This document shows, piece by piece, positions 52,468 to 59,623 of a DNA stretch of 64,000 nucleotides. The position numbers and the translations under genes are program-made. The notes beneath the pieces are model-generated. The model saw only the letters and a list, made by a program, of their open reading frames with translations. It was not told the origin of the DNA and did not search any database. How positions within the stretch are numbered: position 1 is the stretch's first letter; the number at the start of each line of letters is the position of its first letter. This DNA comes from an uncultured Porphyromonadaceae bacterium (GTDB taxonomy: Bacteria; Bacteroidota; Bacteroidia; Bacteroidales; Muribaculaceae), in NCBI GenBank assembly GCA_947567425.1, contig CANOLV010000006.1, forward strand, positions 1 to 64,000, read 5' to 3'.

Positions 52468-52956
52468 ATGAAAGTAAGCATTTACATATCAGCATTGTTG
52501 CTGGCGCTGTCGTTCATAAATGCGGGAGCGCGGAATGTAGGCGACGGCAATATCGTCGGCCATATCGAGAAGTCGGGTAATGTGACGGTCAATATGCCGT
52601 CGGCTCTGCTGGAGCGCCTTGACCGGGTGAAGGTCGAGGAGGAGAAGCTTGAAGAGCATCCAAAAGCACCGGTGGCCGCTTCAGGGAAAATGGGCGGTTA
52701 CCGCATCCAGGTGTTTTCTGACAACAATGCCCGCACGGCCAAGACCGAGGCTCGCTCGCGTGCGAGAAATGTCAGTGCGAAATTTCCGGATTACGCCACT
52801 TACGTGGTGTTCAGCTCGCCTTACTGGCGTCTGCGTGTGGGCAATTTCCGGACAAAGGACGAGGCCGACAATGCGGCACATCTGCTGAAAGAGGCATTTC
52901 CGGCCTACAGCCGTGAGATCAGGGTGGTGCGCGACCGGATAGTCGTCAGCGAATAA
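52468..52956 (+). CDS. SPOR domain protein
   Basis: A 162-residue exported protein (signal peptide VSIYISALLLALSFINAGA) with a C-terminal SPOR domain (GYRIQVFSDNNARTAKTEAR, then YVVFSSPYWRLRVGNFRTKD and EADNAAHLLKEAF). SPOR domains bind denuded peptidoglycan at division sites. The N-terminal half is short and linker-like (VNMPSALLERLDRVKVEEEK). folE starts 16 bases downstream, so the two share a transcript, though the functions seem unrelated. Confidence 0.9.
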   Translation: MKVSIYISALLLALSFINAGARNVGDGNIVGHIEKSGNVTVNMPSALLERLDRVKVEEEKLEEHPKAPVAASGKMGGYRIQVFSDNNARTAKTEARSRARNVSAKFPDYATYVVFSSPYWRLRVGNFRTKDEADNAAHLLKEAFPAYSREIRVVRDRIVVSE

Positions 52957-52972
52957 TCAATGATTATACACT

Positions 52973-53554
52973 ATGTCAATGGATGAAAAGGACCGGGTGA
53001 TAGAAGAGATTGCCGGACACTATCGTAAGATTATAGAATTAATAGGGGAAAACCCTGACCGTGAAGGTTTGGTGAAGACTCCTATCAGAGCCGCGAAGGC
53101 TCTGTATTTTGCCACTCAGGGCTATAGGCAGAATCCTGACGAGGTAATGAAGTCGGCCATATTCGAATATGCGGGTTCGCAGATGATAATAGTCAAGGAT
53201 ATAGAGTTTTACTCATTTTGCGAGCATCATATACTGCCCTTTTTCGGAAAGGTGTCGATAGGCTATCTGCCTAACGGAAATATGATAGGTCTGTCGAAAC
53301 TGGCACGTGTGGTCAATGTGTTTGCGCGTAGGTTGCAGGTGCAGGAGCGTTTTACGGCCGAGATCTGTCAAGAAGTCTACAGGACGTTGAATGCCCATGG
53401 AGTGATGGTCGTGTGCAATGCCGAACACCTTTGCATGAAGATGCGTGGAGTCGAGAAGCAGGATTCGTCGACCACGACCATGGACTATGCCGGACGTTTT
53501 GCCGACGAACCGGCTCTTCGGCAGGAATTTCTGTCGATGCTTAAGTCGATATGA
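52973..53554 (+). CDS. folE: GTP cyclohydrolase I
   Basis: Catalyses the first step of folate (tetrahydrofolate) synthesis, GTP to dihydroneopterin triphosphate. The zinc-binding cysteine and histidines are in SFCEHHILPFFGKVSIGYLP and the second cysteine in EHLCMKMRGVEKQDSSTTT. QVQERFTAEI is the family QVQER motif. Length of 193 residues is normal. The convergent S4-domain gene ends 53 bases downstream; no strong terminator was seen in that gap. Confidence 0.96.
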   Translation: MSMDEKDRVIEEIAGHYRKIIELIGENPDREGLVKTPIRAAKALYFATQGYRQNPDEVMKSAIFEYAGSQMIIVKDIEFYSFCEHHILPFFGKVSIGYLPNGNMIGLSKLARVVNVFARRLQVQERFTAEICQEVYRTLNAHGVMVVCNAEHLCMKMRGVEKQDSSTTTMDYAGRFADEPALRQEFLSMLKSI

Positions 53555-53607
53555 TGATTGTTTATGCCGCCTGATGTCGGTCAGTCGCGACAGAGGTGTG
53601 TTCGGGA

Positions 53608-54042
53608 TTAATCTTCCTCCTCTTCGTCGTCGAAGTCAAAGTCGAAGTCCCATCCGTCGTCCATCGTTTCCTCTTTGAAGCGTGATAGTTCGCGCCCTTC
53701 CCGTTTTGTGGGTCGGCCGAGTCCCTTGCGCCTGTCGATGAATCCGCTGATTTTAACCACTTCAAGAAGGTCGAGTTCCGATTTTGGAGTTATATTTTCC
53801 ATATATTCCGGAACGAGTTTTGCCCCAAGGCGGTTTTCTGTCAAAGCTATAGCCCGGAATGAATATGTGACCGGCGGCTTTCTAACCTTTATCACGTCGC
53901 CGACTTTGATCATCCGCGATGGCTTTACCGGGTTGTCGCCTATGAGCACTCGCCCTTTTTTGCATGCTTCTGTGGCTATGGTGCGGGTCTTGAATATTCG
54001 CACGGCCCATAGCCATTTGTCTATTCTAACTTCGGTCTTCAA
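53608..54042 (-). CDS. S4-domain RNA-binding protein (Hsp15/HslR-like)
   Basis: A 144-residue protein with an N-terminal S4 RNA-binding domain: RIDKWLWAVRIFKTRTIATE, then KKGRVLIGDNPVKPSRMIKV and GDVIKV. Family members such as E. coli Hsp15 bind free 50S subunits carrying stalled peptidyl-tRNA, which fits its place just after pth (15 bases) and the L25 gene. The C-terminus is strongly acidic (WDFDFDFDDEEEED), unlike the basic tail of E. coli Hsp15. Confidence 0.88.
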   Translation of the reverse strand: MKTEVRIDKWLWAVRIFKTRTIATEACKKGRVLIGDNPVKPSRMIKVGDVIKVRKPPVTYSFRAIALTENRLGAKLVPEYMENITPKSELDLLEVVKISGFIDRRKGLGRPTKREGRELSRFKEETMDDGWDFDFDFDDEEEED

Positions 54043-54057
54043 GGTGTGTAAGTTTCG

Positions 54058-54621
54058 CTATTTGTTGTTGTAATTGCACATGGCAAACTGTATGCCTGAC
54101 AGGCAGAAGGCTTTTATGGCCTCGCAGGCAGTCTCTACCCTTGCCGGCATCTGTTGCCTCTGGTCGAGTGTGAAGTGTCCGAGTACGTAGTCTATCTGAC
54201 AGCCGCGCGGAAAGTCGTTGCCAATTCCGAACCGGAGCCTCGGATAGTTCTGGGTGCCCAGCATCTGGGCTATGTTTTTGAGGCCGTTGTGTCCGGCGTC
54301 GCTGCCGTTTTGTTTTAGCCGTATGGCTCCGAACGGGAGGGCCAGGTCGTCGACAATTACGAGAATGTGGTCGGTGTCTATTCCTTCCTTCTCTTTCCAA
54401 TAGCGCACGGCATTGCCGCTCAGATTCATATAGGTCGAAGGTTTCAGCAGTGTGAGCATCTTGTTTTTCAGACGCATGTGGGCCACGTCGCCGTAACGCT
54501 CCGTTTTAAAAGTAATATTGGATGCCTCGGCAAAGGCATCCAATATTCTAAATCCTATATTGTGGCGGGTTCCCCGGTATTCGTCGCCGATGTTCCCGAG
54601 TCCTACAATAAGATACTTCAT
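54058..54621 (-). CDS. pth: Peptidyl-tRNA hydrolase
   Basis: Frees tRNA from prematurely released peptidyl-tRNA. N-terminal [20 protein letters not shown] with the catalytic histidine in [22 protein letters not shown], the aspartate in [20 protein letters not shown] and [12 protein letters not shown] are all present. Length 187 residues, normal. It lies between the L25 gene (22 bases upstream) and the S4-domain gene, forming a translation-related operon. Confidence 0.96.
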   Translation of the reverse strand: MKYLIVGLGNIGDEYRGTRHNIGFRILDAFAEASNITFKTERYGDVAHMRLKNKMLTLLKPSTYMNLSGNAVRYWKEKEGIDTDHILVIVDDLALPFGAIRLKQNGSDAGHNGLKNIAQMLGTQNYPRLRFGIGNDFPRGCQIDYVLGHFTLDQRQQMPARVETACEAIKAFCLSGIQFAMCNYNNK

Positions 54622-54643
54622 TCAGTACTTTGGGTTAAGTGGT

Positions 54644-55294
54644 TTACTTGCCGGCGTTGGCGGCTGCACCACGTGCGGCGCGGGTCAGCTGTACGGCACA
54701 AACTACGGCGTTCTTGGCGTTCATAAGTTCGAGGCCTTCGAAGTGGAGCTCGCCGATCTGGAGGGTCTTGCCGAGGCCGAGGTGGTCGATGTTGATCACC
54801 ACGCGTTCGGGGATGTCGGTATATACGGCCTTAACCTTGATTTTCTTCATAGAGAGAGTGAGCTTACCACCGGCTTTAACACCTTCTGCGTGTCCTTCGA
54901 GCTTGACGGGAACTTCAACTACCACGGGCTTCTTGTCGTTTACTTCGAGAAGATCGATGTGAAGCACAGTGTCCTTTACCGGGTGGAACTGAACTTCGCG
55001 GAGAACAGCGTTGCGCTTTTCGCCGTTTACGTCGAGTTCGATGGCGAACACGTCGGGAGTATAAAGAAGTTTGCGGATGTCATCGTTCTTAACCACGAGG
55101 TCGGTGGTAATGATGCCTTTGCCGTTGCCGATCTCGATGAGCTTTTCGCCCGGCTTGAGTTCGTTGTTGTAGGGGAGGGTGACGATTTCACCGCCGTTTA
55201 GAACTACGGGGATGAGATTTTCTGAACGCAGAGTCTTAGCTGCTTTCTTGCCGAGGTTAGTACGGGGTTCGGCTGACAATTTGTAAGTCTTCAT
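54644..55294 (-). CDS. rplY: 50S ribosomal protein L25 (Ctc form)
   Basis: Binds 5S rRNA in the large subunit. The 216-residue length marks the Ctc-type L25 with the extra C-terminal domain. The N-terminus LSAEPRTNLGKKAAKTLRSE, the block LIPVVLNGGEIVTLPYNNEL, and the C-terminal LTLSMKKIKVKAVYTDIPER with VVINIDHLGLGKTLQIGEL are typical. The end is an Ala/Arg-rich tail. First gene of the rplY-pth-S4 operon, behind a consensus promoter. Confidence 0.95.
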   Translation of the reverse strand: MKTYKLSAEPRTNLGKKAAKTLRSENLIPVVLNGGEIVTLPYNNELKPGEKLIEIGNGKGIITTDLVVKNDDIRKLLYTPDVFAIELDVNGEKRNAVLREVQFHPVKDTVLHIDLLEVNDKKPVVVEVPVKLEGHAEGVKAGGKLTLSMKKIKVKAVYTDIPERVVINIDHLGLGKTLQIGELHFEGLELMNAKNAVVCAVQLTRAARGAAANAGK

Positions 55295-55375
55295 TTCTTT
55301 TGTTTAATTGGTTGTGTTACTCAAAATTAAGAATGCTTCCTAATTTCCCATCACACGGGATGCTAAAAAGCGGTG

Positions 55376-55407
55376 CAAAGGTACGAAATTATTCGTAAAA
55401 ATCCCAA
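55376..55407 (-). promoter_or_regulatory. Promoter for rplY-pth-S4 operon
   Basis: On the minus strand TTG (55407-55405), a 21-base spacer and TACCTTTG (55383-55376) match the consensus. The leader would be about 75 bases. Confidence 0.7.
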
Positions 55408-55449
55408 TCCGACGGGACTTATTTCTGAATTTTCAAAAATGCGGGATGA

Positions 55450-55468
55450 AATGCAGGGTGTTATGTAA
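55450..55468 (+). repeat. Boundary direct repeat, left copy
   Basis: AATGCAGGGTGTTATGTAA. The first 15 bases are identical to 57221-57235, and the two 19-base copies differ at one position. Together they bracket an AT-rich 1.8-kb segment. Confidence 0.8.
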
Positions 55469-55541
55469 GGGATTGACATTATTTTATGATAAAAACGTAT
55501 GAAAGACAATCAGATATTAGTCAGAATAAAAAATAATTATG

Positions 55542-55549
55542 TATATTTG
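55542..55549 (+). promoter_or_regulatory. -7 box inside the islet, before the peptide gene
   Basis: TATATTTG fits the -7 consensus. A TTAG 21 bases upstream is one base from a TTTG -33 box. Transcription would begin near 55556, about 40 bases before the TTG that opens the degenerate peptide gene. Confidence 0.5.
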
Positions 55550-55597
55550 TCGCTGAATAAGAGCTATTTGTAATGATTAAATTCTTTGTTTATAAAA

Positions 55598-55783
55598 TTG
55601 AAGAAACTAAAATTGAATGAATTCAAGAACTCATCTTGAAGAAAGTGTAGATTGTTAGGTGGTGGCACGCCGTATTATCATACTCCACAAGGAATTGGAT
55701 GTGCACTTCCACCACAAAAAGATTGTTTCTTCGCAGCACAGTCGATACTATGTCCGTCAACTCAACACTCTTGTTGGTTTTAA
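55598..55783 (+). pseudogene. Degenerate GG-leader peptide gene (RiPP-precursor-like)
   Basis: In one frame, from a TTG, the product reads KKLKLNEFKNSS, a TGA stop (55637-55639), then RKCRLLGGGTPYY followed by a Cys- and Pro-rich tail ending in SCWF and TAA. The KKLKLNEF start and the LLGGG are the hallmarks of Bacteroidales GG-leader peptides such as TIGR04149-type radical-SAM RiPP precursors. The piece between them also reads LEESVD in the +1 frame, which would fit a leader better and suggests two compensating frameshifts rather than one nonsense change. No maturase gene lies in the window. It stands 52 bases before the aspartic-protease gene and could be its former partner. Reading is direct; the family assignment is inference. 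Confidence 0.4.
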
Positions 55784-55835
55784 TAAGAAGAAAACGTGTA
55801 TGGCATTTTTTTGTAGGGTTTAATCATCTAAATAT

Positions 55836-57110
55836 ATGTGTTTCCAATATATTAATAGAATAACGGGCGCATGTCTACTCATATTATTGTTGGCAGTGTC
55901 ACACAACAGTTGCGATATTGCCAATACAGTAAATGAGAAATATGTGACTTTTGAATTTAATGATGAATATCCCAACCTTGTAATACCAGTCACATTACAA
56001 GACAGTATTTCTGCTAAATTAATTTTTGACACAGGCTGGGGGATTCTAACTTTAGACTCTGCGTTGGTTTCTCAATTTCCTTCATTAACCCCCAAAGACG
56101 TATCATCGCAAGAATATAGTGTGGGGTCAAATTGGAACCCTGCTTCTGCGAGAGAGTGTACGTTGTATTTTGACCAGGAATTTGAAACCCTCAATTTAAA
56201 GTTAGACAACAATCCCATGTATTTTGGTTATTGGATTGTAGGTAACGTTTATAATATTCTTGGTGCAAAAGATGTGAATGGCATTATGGGTATTCCGAGT
56301 GCAGATAGCACTAAGGTGTGGGGTTTTAATTTTGAACACAAGTACATAACAATACAAGAAGCGGATAGCTTTGAGATGCCAAAGGAATTTATGCTGTTTC
56401 CTATGAAGGTGGTCACTAACCCGCATGTCGCCATGACAATCAACGTTAATCTACCGCTGAAAATTCAAACTTCAGATGGAGATACAACGACGTTGTACCG
56501 TGATTTTTTCATTGATACCGGTGCGTGGAACGATATTATTCTTACATCAGAAGCTTCTGAACTTGCTTTCTTTGATACCAAGAAAGATGCCGTATGGATT
56601 GCTACATCTAATGGGCTGTATACAAGAAATCATGCCGTTAAAATCAGCATTGGGGATTACGAGGATAATTCGTTCCGCGTGACTACGTATGGCCATAAAA
56701 CCAAGGTGGCCAACCGTTACCTTATAGGACTGAATTTTTTAAAGCATTTTAATGTGTATTTTGACTTTCAAAGGAAGGTGATGGGGCTGAAACCGATTCC
56801 GCATTTTGAAAGAACTATAGACAAACATGCAAGACGTTATCACATGGGATTCAATATGGAGACGATGAATAAACAACAACGTTTCATTATTGAAACTATC
56901 GCAGATAACAAAGAAAACACCTACTATACAGCCGGACTGCGAGTGGGTGACGAGATAATCTCCGCAAACGGGATACTTTGGAAGAATGTCACACCTGAAC
57001 AAAGAGAGGCAATGTATCAAGGTGACAGTATCCAATTTAAGATTATCCGAGACAATGAGAACATGGAAATTTCAGTTCCGATAGATAAGAATGAGCCTAT
57101 AGGATATTAA
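55836..57110 (+). CDS. Exported aspartic protease-like protein with C-terminal PDZ domain
   Basis: A 424-residue probable lipoprotein (hydrophobic segment, then HNSC with Cys26). Two aspartic-protease-type motifs are present, FDTG at residues 64-67 and FIDTG at 225-229, each followed by a typical second strand (NGIMGIP near 148-154 and LIGLNFLKHFNVYFDF near 305). The enzyme therefore looks like a two-lobed retropepsin/pepsin-type protein. The last 85 residues are a PDZ domain with TAGLRVGDEIISANG. Low GC content sets the gene apart from its neighbours. It lies alone in the repeat-bounded islet, downstream of the degenerate peptide gene. Substrate unknown. Confidence 0.82.
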   Translation: MCFQYINRITGACLLILLLAVSHNSCDIANTVNEKYVTFEFNDEYPNLVIPVTLQDSISAKLIFDTGWGILTLDSALVSQFPSLTPKDVSSQEYSVGSNWNPASARECTLYFDQEFETLNLKLDNNPMYFGYWIVGNVYNILGAKDVNGIMGIPSADSTKVWGFNFEHKYITIQEADSFEMPKEFMLFPMKVVTNPHVAMTINVNLPLKIQTSDGDTTTLYRDFFIDTGAWNDIILTSEASELAFFDTKKDAVWIATSNGLYTRNHAVKISIGDYEDNSFRVTTYGHKTKVANRYLIGLNFLKHFNVYFDFQRKVMGLKPIPHFERTIDKHARRYHMGFNMETMNKQQRFIIETIADNKENTYYTAGLRVGDEIISANGILWKNVTPEQREAMYQGDSIQFKIIRDNENMEISVPIDKNEPIGY

Positions 57111-57220
57111 TAGGGCAAGAAGTCGTTATGTTCTCTGTGTGTAGTATTTAATTTTATAGACACGAATGATAAGGCTGTTGTAGTTTCGCAGTAGAGCATC
57201 CAAATGGAATTTTGCTATAT

Positions 57221-57239
57221 AATGCAGGGTGTTATATAA
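57221..57239 (+). repeat. Boundary direct repeat, right copy
   Basis: AATGCAGGGTGTTATATAA, matching 55450-55468 with one mismatch. It sits directly against the terminator that follows the minus-strand kbl gene. Confidence 0.8.
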
Positions 57240-57242
57240 AGT

Positions 57243-57268
57243 CATTGGCGCCCAAGCGGGCGCCAATG
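57243..57268 (-). terminator. Terminator after kbl
   Basis: A perfect 11-bp GC-rich stem (CATTGGCGCCC / GGGCGCCAATG) with a 4-base loop, 41 bases beyond the kbl stop. On the minus strand it is followed by ACTTTATAT. It may also stop transcripts from the plus-strand protease gene. Confidence 0.8.
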
Positions 57269-57308
57269 CTTGATTTCTAAGGTCAGAAGTGTTATGGCCG
57301 GAGGCAGT

Positions 57309-58502
57309 CTATTTGATGACTCCGAGCTTTTTGCCGACCTTTATGAACGCCGCGATGGCCCGGTCGAGCTGGTCGCGGTCATGTCCGGCTGAAAGCTGCA
57401 CGCGTATGCGTGCCTGTCCTTTCGGCACTACGGGATAGTAGAAACCGGTGACGTATATGCCCTCTTTCTGCATCTCGGCGGCGAAGTCCTGCGATAGTTT
57501 TGCGTCGTAGAGCATCACCGCGCAGATGGCCGACTGGGTCGGCTTGATGTCGAATCCGGCTTCGAGCATTTTAGTGCGGAAATATTCCACATTTTCCATC
57601 AGCTTGGCATGCAGTTCAGAGCTTTCGCCGAGCATCTTGAACATTTCGAGACTTGCTCCCACGATGCCGGGGGCCACTGAGTTCGAGAACAGGTATGGAC
57701 GTGAACGCTGGCGCAGCATGTCGATGATCTCTTTACGTCCGGTGGTAAATCCGCCCATGGCGCCTCCGAATGCCTTGCCGAGAGTGCCGGTGAATATGTC
57801 GATTTTTCCATACAGACCGTACTTTTCAGCAACTCCGTGTCCGGTCGGGCCGACAACTCCAGCGGAGTGGCTTTCGTCGACCATTACGAGTGCGTCGTAC
57901 TTTTCGGCCAGTTCGACGATCTTGTCCATCGGAGCGACATTACCGTCCATCGAGAACACACCGTCGGTGGCAATGATTCTGAATCTCTGGGCCTGAGCTT
58001 CCTGCAGACAGCGTTCGAGCTCGGCCATGTCGGCGTTGGCGTAGCGGTAGCGCTTAGCTTTGCAGAGGCGCACACCGTCGATAATCGAAGCATGGTTGAG
58101 TGCATCGCTTATGATGGCGTCTTCTTCGGTCAGGAGTGGTTCGAAGAGACCTCCGTTGGCGTCGAAGCAGGCGGCATAGAGTATGGTGTCCTCAGTCTTG
58201 AAGTATTCGCTTATGGCCTTTTCAAGCTCCTTGTGCATATCCTGAGTTCCGCATATGAAGCGGACCGACGACATTCCGTAGCCGTGGGTGTCCATGGCGC
58301 GTTTCGAGGCTTCGATCAGACGCTTGTTGTCCGACAGTCCGAGATAGTTGTTGGCGCAGAAGTTCAGCACTTCGCCCTGTGCTCCTTCGACGTTTATTCC
58401 GGCCTTCTGCGGAGAGGTTATGATACGTTCGTTTTTGTACAGTCCGGCATCCTTGATGTCCTGTAACTCTTTCTCCAAATGTGATTTAAAACTGGTGTAC
58501 AT
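57309..58502 (-). CDS. kbl: 2-amino-3-ketobutyrate CoA ligase (glycine C-acetyltransferase)
   Basis: A PLP enzyme (397 residues) that splits 2-amino-3-ketobutyrate with CoA to glycine and acetyl-CoA. Markers are NFCANNYLGLSDNKRLIEAS, MVDESHSAGVVGPTGHGVAE (Asp that binds the PLP ring), and the Schiff-base lysine in IFTGTLGKAFGGAMGG. The threonine dehydrogenase that feeds it is divergently transcribed across a 121-base gap, so both can be controlled together for threonine breakdown. Full length. Confidence 0.96.
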   Translation of the reverse strand: MYTSFKSHLEKELQDIKDAGLYKNERIITSPQKAGINVEGAQGEVLNFCANNYLGLSDNKRLIEASKRAMDTHGYGMSSVRFICGTQDMHKELEKAISEYFKTEDTILYAACFDANGGLFEPLLTEEDAIISDALNHASIIDGVRLCKAKRYRYANADMAELERCLQEAQAQRFRIIATDGVFSMDGNVAPMDKIVELAEKYDALVMVDESHSAGVVGPTGHGVAEKYGLYGKIDIFTGTLGKAFGGAMGGFTTGRKEIIDMLRQRSRPYLFSNSVAPGIVGASLEMFKMLGESSELHAKLMENVEYFRTKMLEAGFDIKPTQSAICAVMLYDAKLSQDFAAEMQKEGIYVTGFYYPVVPKGQARIRVQLSAGHDRDQLDRAIAAFIKVGKKLGVIK

Positions 58503-58534
58503 GGTGAACTGAGTTTTAGCTAAAAATTTTTCTC

Positions 58535-58573
58535 CAAAATTAAGGAAAAATCAGATTAAAACACCTAAATTTG
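58535..58573. promoter_or_regulatory. Divergent -7 boxes for kbl and threonine dehydrogenase
   Basis: TAATTTTG on the minus strand (58542-58535) faces kbl, and TAAATTTG on the plus strand (58566-58573) faces the dehydrogenase. The two boxes are back-to-back with their -33 regions interleaved, so the promoters share DNA. Clean TTTG -33 boxes are not seen. Confidence 0.55.
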
Positions 58574-58623
58574 TGGAATAAAAATTCAGAAAATATAAAG
58601 AAATTGTCTAAACTTTTTTTGCA

Positions 58624-59601
58624 ATGAAGAATGTTCTGATAATCGGTGCTACAGGTCAGATCGGTACGGAGCTGACCATGAAATTGCGGGGTCTGTATCC
58701 TAATGGCAATATCGTTGCCGGTTTTATCAAGGGTGCCGAGCCTAAAGGGGTGTTGGCCGAGAGTGGTCCGTCTGCAGAGGTGGACATAACCAATCCAAAT
58801 CAGATAGCCGATGCGGTTGAAAAATACAATGTGGACACAATTTACAATCTTGCCGCCCTTCTGAGCGCGGTGGCCGAGGCTAAACCTCAGCTTGCATGGA
58901 AGATAGGCGTGGGCGGACTTTACAACACGCTTGAAGTGGCGCGAGAAAAGGGTTGTGCGGTGTTCACTCCGAGTTCGATCGGTTCGTTCGGTCCGGACAC
59001 TCCCCATGACCGGACTCCACAGGACACCATCCAGCGTCCGCACACCATCTACGGCGTGACAAAAGTGACTGGTGAGATGCTGTCCGACTATTATGCACGG
59101 CGTTTCGGGGTCGATACTCGCTCGGTGCGTTTTCCGGGACTGATTTCGTATGTAGCTCCTCCGGGTGGCGGCACCACCGACTATGCCGTGGACATATATT
59201 ATTCGGCGGTCAAGGGTGAGACATTCAAATGTCCGATCCACGCAGGAACTTTCATGGACATGATGTATATGCCTGACGCTCTGCGCGCCGCCGTGGAGAT
59301 AATGGAGGCAGATCCGTCGCGTCTGGTTCACCGCAATTCATTCAACATCGCTTCGATGAGCTTTGATCCGGAGATTATTTACAATAAGATTAAGGAATAT
59401 GTGCCTGAATTCAAGATGGAATATGTTCACGATCCGTTGCGTCAGGCCATTGCCGATTCTTGGCCTAACTCTCTTGATGACACATGTGCCCGAGAGGAAT
59501 GGGACTGGAAGCCGGAGTATGATCTCGACAAGATGACTCAGGACATGCTGTCGCATCTGCGTGTGAAGCTCGGCGTTGCAGAAAAGGAAATGGCATATTA
59601 A
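58624..59601 (+). CDS. L-threonine 3-dehydrogenase, short-chain (epimerase-like) type
   Basis: A 325-residue SDR-fold protein, NAD-dependent, that oxidises threonine to 2-amino-3-ketobutyrate, the substrate of the divergent Kbl. The Rossmann motif is NVLIIGATGQIGTELTMKLR and the SDR catalytic pair lies in TIYGVTKVTGEML (Tyr, Lys). The short-chain threonine dehydrogenases of Bacteroidetes are close to UDP-galactose epimerases in sequence and are often labelled only as epimerase family; the pairing with kbl supports this call. The M18 peptidase follows 22 bases downstream. Confidence 0.87.
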   Translation: MKNVLIIGATGQIGTELTMKLRGLYPNGNIVAGFIKGAEPKGVLAESGPSAEVDITNPNQIADAVEKYNVDTIYNLAALLSAVAEAKPQLAWKIGVGGLYNTLEVAREKGCAVFTPSSIGSFGPDTPHDRTPQDTIQRPHTIYGVTKVTGEMLSDYYARRFGVDTRSVRFPGLISYVAPPGGGTTDYAVDIYYSAVKGETFKCPIHAGTFMDMMYMPDALRAAVEIMEADPSRLVHRNSFNIASMSFDPEIIYNKIKEYVPEFKMEYVHDPLRQAIADSWPNSLDDTCAREEWDWKPEYDLDKMTQDMLSHLRVKLGVAEKEMAY

Positions 59602-59623
59602 AATTTGTAAAAAACATACCCAG

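Noticed and set aside
55637-55639. TGA in the peptide gene as a selenocysteine codon
   Set aside because: No selenocysteine insertion hairpin was recognised after it, the stop falls in the leader and not in a redox site, and the +1 frame offers a simpler explanation by indels.
55659-55820. Second reading frame from GTG (about 53 codons) over the peptide gene
   Set aside because: It has no start signal or recognisable motif and overlaps the better frame with the KKLKLNEF and LLGGG landmarks.
55450-57239. Insertion sequence
   Set aside because: No transposase and no terminal inverted repeats were seen at the ends; only direct repeats are present, so an IS element is not supported.
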